Shown here one piece after another: positions 10,901 through 12,171 of a stretch of DNA of 12,171 nt. How positions within the stretch are numbered: position 1 is the stretch's first letter; every line of letters starts with the position of its first letter. Origin of the DNA: Acanthaster planci. Lineage: Eukaryota > Echinodermata > Asteroidea > Valvatida > Acanthasteridae. The notes beneath the pieces were generated by a model. The model saw only the letters and a program-made list of their open reading frames with translations. It made no database searches and was not told the origin of the DNA. The stretch spans positions 82,680 through 94,850 of the forward strand of contig NW_019091381.1 of assembly GCF_001949145.1 (NCBI RefSeq), given 5' to 3'. The position numbers were made by a program, and so were the translations under genes.

Positions 10901-12087
10901 TGGATTCAGCAGGGTTAGGCATGATCACTGCATCTCATACAGCAGCACCTCCAGTGAATGGGACCATTGATTGATGAGTTGTCAAAATGCTTGTGTTAAA
11001 TAGATAAATAACAACACATTTGCTCTCTACAAGACTGGAAAAAGCCCTTGTCTTGATAACCAAAATCTTATACATGTAAACCCTAAGCTCTTATCAAAGA
11101 TTTCCTCATTCCTCATAGACTGTACACACTTCGGTCAGGACTGACGAAATATGTTCATCTGAACCAGAATCCAATCCAATCTGAGCTTGTATTACTGAGT
11201 CATCAGTACACTTACATGTTAACTAGGCTACCAAAAATATGCCCCTTCCCCAACCTTTCCATATCCCTCAAAATCCATCATATTTTAGAGCGGGTTTCCA
11301 GGGACTAAGCAAGGTACAGCTTAGCGACTGATTATCTTTGAAAGTGAAGATTTCAGAACATCAGGGAGGTTGCTAGCAAAATGCCACAGATGTTTAGTTC
11401 AACGGAACAGAAATATCTGCAACTGTGGATACACCTATTCACTTACCTCTAGCTTCTCAGCTATCTGTTCCCAGTCTCTGTATTCATGCTCAGCAGCAAC
11501 CTTAATCAAGTCTTTCTTCTGTGTTTCAGTCCATGGTTCATGATTGATGGATGGATGTAAATGATTCTGCCAATGAAGCCGACATTCTTCCCCTGTACGC
11601 TCACCATCCAACTGAGATTCAACAAGGATACTCTCAATTGGTAAAACAACAAAACATAGAGTCTTGACCCATTGATGTACTGGATATGGCTTGCATACAT
11701 GTACCTTCATGGAATCAAAAAGGGGGCATTTGAACTAGGATTCTGTACCAAGCTTAACAACTGAAGGCAACAATTAATTGAACACCCACCTAAATTCCAG
11801 CAAGCTGAAAACACACAAACAGATGAGAAAGACTACACATTTCAAGAAAGACAAACTACACATTAATACTACGTAATAAAGGGGAAAAAAACATTTGTTC
11901 AAAGGGAAATACACTTGCACAATGTGATGTTAAGAGTTCTGACTTTAAACATAAATGCAGGGAGTAACTGTGAATATGATAACTTGATTTAAACTGAAGA
12001 TAGTTTGAACTCACATCAACATTAGCAATAAACTCCCAGTCAGCATCTTGCAATCGATCTCCCAGCAGCTCGGAGTCAGGAACTTTC
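1..12087 (-). CDS. SNAPC4: SNAPC4 (SNAP190), snRNA-activating protein complex subunit 4, 13 exons, partial at both ends
   Basis: This is the largest subunit of SNAPc, a nuclear complex that binds the proximal sequence element of snRNA promoters and serves RNA polymerases II and III. The identification rests on the order of its Myb modules, which matches the known SNAP190 layout: a half repeat, then four repeats (Ra to Rd). The exons are 12087-12015, 11611-11447, 7516-7452, 7038-6953, 6698-6592, 6331-6237, 5623-5529, 4628-4540, 4239-4117, 3352-2578, 2370-2284, 2219-2149 and 1976-1. Each has an AG acceptor and GT donor where visible, and the codon phases agree across all twelve introns, which strongly supports the model. 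Recognisable pieces are RLHWQNHLHPSIN in the half repeat, GRTAFQC in Ra, YFMEGKAAHQVARRWVK in Rb, YGAKNWSRLAEEFPGRTQYQ in Rc and GVGKWSQIAEALKVPG in Rd. The N-terminal part that normally binds the other subunits, and the final C-terminus, are outside the window. The exons after Rd are assigned by splice sites and open frame, not by clear homology. Confidence 0.9.
663..1739 (-). repeat. Coding 21-bp / heptapeptide repeat tract in SNAPC4
   Basis: The translated exon carries a Gln at nearly every seventh residue across about 360 residues. By hand count, about 44 of 49 successive steps are exactly seven. Five repeat-position residues are N, L or R instead of Q. The five exceptions are steps of 6, 13, 6, 13 and 11. 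The most regular part (1000-780) approaches Q-G-V-T-x-N-P. In DNA this is a 21-bp period, seen on the plus strand as recurring CTTGTGGGTT. The tract has almost no acidic residues. Confidence 0.93.
1126..1335 (-). repeat. Higher-order 105-bp duplication inside the heptad tract
   Basis: Two adjacent blocks of five heptads (1335-1231 and 1230-1126) both begin ISSPQT and both contain ISGPQI. By hand alignment about 21 of 35 residues are identical. On the plus strand, ACTTGAGATC recurs exactly 105 bp apart, at 1221 and 1326. This indicates a local duplication of a five-unit block during growth of the tract. Confidence 0.8.
2149..2219 (-). CDS. SNAPC4: SNAPC4 exon, 71 bp
   Basis: The exon encodes QERTKQEKLCRADQRAMFGL and then LQE, a probable charged helix, after the pyrimidine-rich acceptor GCCTTTCAG. 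The donor is GAG|GTATAA. The 64-bp intron upstream (2220-2283) is the shortest in the gene. Phases agree with both flanking exons. Confidence 0.72.
2284..2370 (-). CDS. SNAPC4: SNAPC4 exon, 87 bp
   Basis: The exon encodes ISIQLYIPKKYPSVELPSTF and then ETFISLPD, between a TGTATTTAG acceptor and a GATG|GTAAAT donor. It enters and leaves with split codons that fit both neighbours (G|GA and G|CA). I see no recognisable domain. The short hydrophobic and proline-containing sequence is only weakly similar in style to the post-Myb region of known SNAP190 proteins. Confidence 0.72.
2578..3352 (-). CDS. SNAPC4: SNAPC4 long charged exon: NLS-like clusters, acidic tract, coiled-coil-like region
   Basis: The exon has 775 bases (258 codons plus one base). 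It follows an ATTTTGATAG acceptor and ends at AGAG|GTAACA. It opens with Lys/Arg clusters (KKRLDTKRKRRKRPRL) that look like nuclear-localisation signals. An acid run, DTDEEDDDDD, follows. Next come mixed basic and acidic segments (RQRPRRKTVK, REEDEEEGLPRDEE). A Gln/Glu/Lys-rich stretch, WLKRLQEDTARLAA to QQRANFKEQ, is likely a helix or coiled coil. Near the end is a basic LIDLRRRRGRK. No named domain is evident. Assignment to SNAPC4 rests on frame and splice continuity and on strand. Confidence 0.8.
3353..4116 (-). other. SNAPC4 intron, 764 bp, containing a minisatellite
   Basis: This intron lies between the linker exon and the long charged exon. The acceptor is ATTTTGATAG after a pyrimidine-rich run. 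A 29-bp tandem array occupies 3751-4068, close to the donor side. The remaining 400 bp (3353-3750) is unique-looking AT-rich sequence with no feature I can support. Confidence 0.7.
3751..4068. repeat. 29-bp minisatellite, 11 copies, palindromic core
   Basis: Eleven head-to-tail units start at 3751, 3780, 3809, 3837, 3866, 3895, 3924, 3953, 3982, 4011 and 4040. All are 29 bp except the third, which is 28 bp because one A is lost from the palindrome. Each unit has CTCTTAGTA, then CCCCTAGGGG (a perfect 10-bp palindrome), then a variable four-base stretch and ATATCTA. Most differences are in the variable stretch: TGGA in copies 1, 2 and 11; CAAA in copies 3, 4, 7, 9 and 10; CGGA in copies 5, 6 and 8. 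The last unit has two further changes. High identity suggests recent expansion. The unit is not a multiple of three and is intronic. Confidence 0.97.
4117..4239 (-). CDS. SNAPC4: SNAPC4 linker exon after the Myb domain (donor uncertain)
   Basis: The exon begins after the TTGGTTCAG acceptor. It encodes CKQYVIWKSTTHAEG, an acidic DHKIEEEDVYSG, and RFLPDLLSFLEMKE. I end it at GAG|GTAATT (123 bases, 41 codons) because only this donor joins in frame to the next exon, at KMEEESKKQ. A second good donor, CCT|GTGAGA, would end the exon at 4083. That donor leaves phase 1, which would create a stop at the next acceptor unless another exon intervenes. I do not recognise a domain in this segment. Confidence 0.65.
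4240..4539 (-). other. SNAPC4 intron, 300 bp
   Basis: This intron lies between the Rd exon and the linker exon. The donor is GTAAGA and the acceptor is TTGGTTCAG. The sequence is AT-rich with nothing notable. Confidence 0.65.
4540..4628 (-). CDS. SNAPC4: SNAPC4 exon: end of Myb repeat Rd
   Basis: The exon has 89 bases. It completes the split Gly and then encodes KWSQIAEALKVPGEKNRTPF followed by YLLHRFKVV. This is the second and third helix of the last Myb repeat, with a few extra residues (VPGEKN) before the recognition helix. The acceptor is TTTCTGTAG. The donor is GTG|GTAAGA, which leaves the frame in phase 0. Confidence 0.88.
4629..5528 (-). other. SNAPC4 intron, 900 bp
   Basis: This intron splits Myb repeat Rd. 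The donor is GTGAGA and the acceptor is TTCTGTAG. The stretch at about 5340-5493 resembles the end of a pogo/Tigger-type transposon and is listed separately. The rest is AT-rich with no feature I can support. Confidence 0.75.
5340..5493. mobile_element. Possible pogo/Tigger-like transposon remnant
   Basis: Read on the minus strand from 5493, the sequence begins TAGTCAAACCTCATTAATAA. This resembles the CAGTCAAACCTC.. style of ends seen in pogo/Tigger elements. Inside it, an ACAAGG motif recurs several times (plus strand CCTTGT at about 5375, 5393 and 5438). There is no transposase, no second end that I can place, and no certain TA duplication. It may be a short non-autonomous copy or chance similarity. 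Confidence 0.3.
5529..5623 (-). CDS. SNAPC4: SNAPC4 exon: end of Myb repeat Rc and start of Rd
   Basis: The exon has 95 bases. It encodes WANIDNPSIKTGRWDYEETV and then AFIKKIQEFGV plus one base. The first Trp closes Rc. NPSIKTGRW is the linker into Rd, whose first Trp is kept. The acceptor is TTTGTAG. The donor is GTTG|GTGAGA, which splits a Gly codon in the conserved EFGVG segment. Confidence 0.9.
5624..6236 (-). other. SNAPC4 intron, 613 bp
   Basis: This intron lies between the Rc and Rd exons. The donor is GTGTGT and the acceptor is CTTTGTAG. The sequence is AT-rich. I found no repeat array, RNA gene or conserved coding segment in it. Confidence 0.75.
6237..6331 (-). CDS. SNAPC4: SNAPC4 exon: main part of Myb repeat Rc
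   Basis: The exon has 95 bases. It encodes KLVELVNRYGAKNWSRLAEE and then FPGRTQYQIRF plus two bases. The RYGAKNW..LAEEFPGRT pattern is the classic Myb second and third helix. The acceptor is CCTTAAG and the donor is TTCAG|GTGTGT. The split Arg codon AG|A is completed by the next exon, which starts ATGGGC. Confidence 0.92.
6592..6698 (-). CDS. SNAPC4: SNAPC4 exon: end of Myb repeat Rb and start of Rc
   Basis: The exon has 107 bases. It encodes AYFMEGKAAHQVARRWVKTV and then NPSIKSGRFSDEEKK. YFMEG and RRWVK are the recognition-helix and terminal-Trp parts of Rb. NPSIKSGRF is the inter-repeat linker, with Phe in place of the first Trp of Rc. The acceptor is TTTTTCCAG and the donor is AAG|GTACAA, which leaves the frame in phase 0. 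Confidence 0.9.
6953..7038 (-). CDS. SNAPC4: SNAPC4 exon: first half of Myb repeat Rb
   Basis: The exon has 86 bases and encodes IFTKADDELLLELVQRFRIG followed by KKHIPYAK. This matches the first and second helices of SNAP190 repeat Rb, including the HIPY segment. The first aromatic position is Phe where Myb repeats usually have Trp. The acceptor is TTTCACAG and the donor is AAAG|GTAGAGT. It enters with the last base of a split codon and leaves with the first base of one (G|TG, Val). Confidence 0.88.
7039..7451 (-). other. SNAPC4 intron, 413 bp
   Basis: This intron lies between the Ra and Rb exons. The donor is GTAAGC and the acceptor is TTTCACAG. The sequence is AT-rich with T-runs on the plus strand. 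I see no gene, repeat array or conserved element. Confidence 0.75.
7452..7516 (-). CDS. SNAPC4: SNAPC4 exon: end of Myb repeat Ra
   Basis: This small exon has 65 bases. It encodes TGRTAFQCLWMFQQLDKTFI plus Q and two bases of a split codon. The GRTAFQC segment matches the recognition-helix region of SNAP190 repeat Ra. The acceptor is GTACAG and the donor is GTAAGC. It joins the upstream exon in phase 0 (AEKLE-TGRTAF) and the downstream exon through CC|G (Pro), so both phases fit. It is easy to miss because it is short and lies next to the transposon-bearing intron. Confidence 0.87.
7741..8020 (+). repeat. Left subterminal repeat array of the piggyBac element
   Basis: Copies of a roughly 23-bp motif built on GAATCCAACAGGATCC start at about 7741, 7784, 7849, 7914, 7955 and 7998. 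All have the same orientation. The 7849 copy is longer (to 7891) because the ATCCAACAGG half-unit is repeated inside it. Spacing is irregular, at 41 to 65 bp, and similarity falls inward. Such arrays are often transposase binding sites in DNA transposons; that role is inferred here. Confidence 0.8.
8036..8220. other. Pyrimidine-rich tract inside the piggyBac element
   Basis: The plus strand is almost entirely T and C for about 185 bp, between the transposase stop codon and the left subterminal repeats. It includes two CCCTAA units (8131-8146) that recall telomeric repeat but are too few to mean more. On the transposase strand this would be a purine-rich 3' untranslated region. I see no AATAAA signal in it. 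Confidence 0.6.
8263..8400 (-). other. C-terminal zinc-ribbon segment of the piggyBac pseudogene
   Basis: The segment lies downstream of the TGA at 8419-8421 and stays in the same frame as the preceding core. It reads WQCKWCRQTGRKN, then FGCRSCYVWLCGEC, then FRKFHCH and a stop. The Cys/His pattern is that of the cysteine-rich C-terminal domain of piggyBac transposases, which binds the element's ends. All the metal-ligand candidates remain, so this part has decayed less than the catalytic core. Confidence 0.8.
8263..10390 (-). pseudogene. piggyBac transposase pseudogene (DDE_Tnp_1_7 type), several frame lesions
   Basis: The intact protein would cut and paste its own element at TTAA sites. The likely start is MAHREAQKLQFG at 10390, followed by a charged, Glu/Lys-rich N-terminal region. 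The catalytic core is recognisable in pieces: EYFLLFFP and IAAWTN; GKHLSIDEAMVKYSGF with the first catalytic Asp at 9332-9334; LYAVADASSGY; ARRLLVSDTYLTGAIKSS; and HMGGVDQSNQLRAYY with the last Asp at 8752-8754. The C-terminal zinc ribbon (CKWC, then CRSC, CGEC and FHCH) ends at TAG 8263-8265. The frame changes at about 9790-9830, about 9590 and about 9265. In-frame stops lie at 9003-9001 (TAG) and 8421-8419 (TGA). At the expected second catalytic Asp a Tyr codon (9111-9109) is found, if the alignment is right. The protein cannot be made intact. Confidence 0.88.
10716..10914 (+). repeat. Right subterminal repeat array and terminal inverted copy
   Basis: The same roughly 23-bp motif as at the left end occurs at about 10716, 10764, 10807 and 10852. 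These copies have the same plus-strand orientation as the left array. Only the outermost copy (10889-10914) is inverted, and it forms the terminal inverted repeat with about 7733-7763. The sharing of this motif by both sides of the transposase pseudogene marks the element's extent. Confidence 0.8.
10852..10909. repeat. Inverted repeat (hairpin) at the right transposon end
   Basis: CTGAATCCAACAGGCTCCA at about 10854-10872 is the near-perfect reverse complement of TGGAACCTGTTGGATTCAG at about 10891-10909. Eighteen bases separate the two arms. The arms are the innermost inverted copy and the last direct copy of the subterminal repeat. Confidence 0.8.
11447..11611 (-). CDS. SNAPC4: SNAPC4 exon: end of Myb half repeat and first part of repeat Ra
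   Basis: The exon has 165 bases (55 codons) and is in phase 0 at both ends. It completes the half repeat (GERTGEECRLHWQNHLHPSI) and begins repeat Ra at EPWTETQKKDLIKVAAEHEY, with the later Trp in RDWEQIAEKLE. The HWQN..HPSIN segment is the strongest single match to SNAP190 in the window. The start is set by the acceptor CTCAG at 11612-11616, which gives ANVD-LDGERT across the junction. The donor is GAG|GTAAGT. The next exon lies almost 4 kb away because a transposon sits in the intron. Confidence 0.92.
11612..12014 (-). other. SNAPC4 intron, 403 bp
   Basis: This intron lies between the two exons of the half repeat. The donor is GTGAGT and the acceptor is TGAATCTCAG. I see only AT-rich sequence in it and no repeat, RNA gene or additional exon. 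Confidence 0.75.
12015..12087 (-). CDS. SNAPC4: SNAPC4 exon: start of the Myb half repeat (Rh)
   Basis: The exon has 73 bases between a TGTCCAG acceptor and a GTGAGT donor. It encodes VPDSELLGDRLQDADWEFIA followed by NVD, the first helix region of the SNAP190 half repeat, with the Trp of DWEFIA in the expected place. It enters with one base of a split codon and ends on a complete codon (GAT). It joins in frame to LDGERTGEEC in the next exon. The 84 bases to its right, up to the window edge, are intron. Confidence 0.85.
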
Positions 12088-12171
12088 CTGGACAATATCA
12101 TACATGAAGCAATTGGTTAATGTATGCCAAGGAAAAGACACAACTACCTCAGACAAGAGTGATGTTCCTTT

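Larger units (their letters stand above)
7733..10914 (-). mobile_element. Degenerate piggyBac-superfamily DNA transposon, about 3.2 kb
   Basis: The element carries one transposase pseudogene on the minus strand and has related ends in inverted orientation. The left end, about 7733-7763, reads inward through GCTGCTAAATCCAACAG. The right end, 10914-10889, read on the minus strand, begins CCCTGCTGAATCCAACAGG. A CCC start next to a TTAA target is typical of piggyBac elements. Here the right flank is TTAG (10915-10918) and the left flank has no intact TTAA, so the target duplication seems decayed. The outer boundaries are therefore uncertain by several bases. Several copies of the terminal motif lie just inside each end. 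The element lies in an intron of SNAPC4, in the same transcriptional orientation as the gene. Confidence 0.82.
7517..11446 (-). other. SNAPC4 intron, 3,930 bp, holding a piggyBac insertion
   Basis: This is the intron between the two exons of Myb repeat Ra. About 3.18 kb of it (7733-10914) is a decayed piggyBac element. The remaining stretches, 7517-7732 and 10915-11446, are AT-rich. In them I see nothing more than a short inverted repeat at about 11131-11149. Without the insertion the intron would be about 750 bp, in the range of its neighbours. Confidence 0.85.

Noticed and set aside
10788-10970. Small plus-strand open frame with repeated LNPTGS
   Set aside because: It is a translation of the transposon's subterminal repeats and not a gene.
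11125-11175. Possible hammerhead ribozyme or Penelope-element tail (TTCGGTCAGGACTGACGAA)
   Set aside because: It contains CTGACGA and a short inverted repeat, but I found no properly placed stem II and GAAA box and no reverse transcriptase or GIY-YIG sequence nearby.

Overview
The window is eukaryotic nuclear DNA, almost certainly from an invertebrate animal. It is AT-rich and intron-rich. Both larger coding units lie on the minus strand: one long multi-exon host gene fills the window, and a decayed DNA transposon sits inside one of its introns. I cannot name the species or phylum from the sequence.

The host gene is SNAPC4 (SNAP190), the large Myb-domain subunit of the snRNA-activating protein complex, which recognises the proximal sequence element of snRNA promoters for RNA polymerases II and III. 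I could follow 13 exons by eye, each bounded by AG/GT splice sites, in one continuous phase-compatible frame. They run from 12087 down to the left edge of the window (about 3.8 kb of coding sequence, about 1,270 codons). Both ends of the gene lie outside the window. From high to low coordinates: 12087-11447 holds the Myb half-repeat and the start of Ra; 7516-4540 holds the rest of Ra plus Rb, Rc and Rd; 4239-4117 is a short linker exon; 3352-2578 is a long, highly charged exon with nuclear-localisation-like clusters and a coiled-coil-like stretch; 2370-2149 holds two small exons; 1976-1 is a very large exon that stays open to the edge. Most of that last exon is a degenerate heptapeptide repeat with a glutamine every seven residues over about 360 residues.

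The 3.9-kb intron between the exons at 11447 and 7516 carries an old piggyBac-superfamily insertion of about 3.2 kb (about 7733-10914), in the same orientation as the host gene. Its transposase reading frame (about 10390 to 8263) is broken by three frameshifts and two in-frame stops, although the C-terminal zinc ribbon is still readable. The element has inverted ends and, just inside them, arrays of a roughly 23-bp subterminal repeat. Without it the intron would be about 750 bp, like its neighbours.

The intron between 4116 and 3353 contains an 11-copy, 29-bp minisatellite (3751-4068) whose unit is built on a CCCCTAGGGG palindrome. The intron between 5528 and 4629 may hold a pogo/Tigger-like transposon remnant. 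I see no convincing RNA gene, CRISPR array or bacterial-type element. The most unusual items are the heptapeptide tract of SNAPC4, the palindromic minisatellite and the subterminal-repeat architecture of the piggyBac element.
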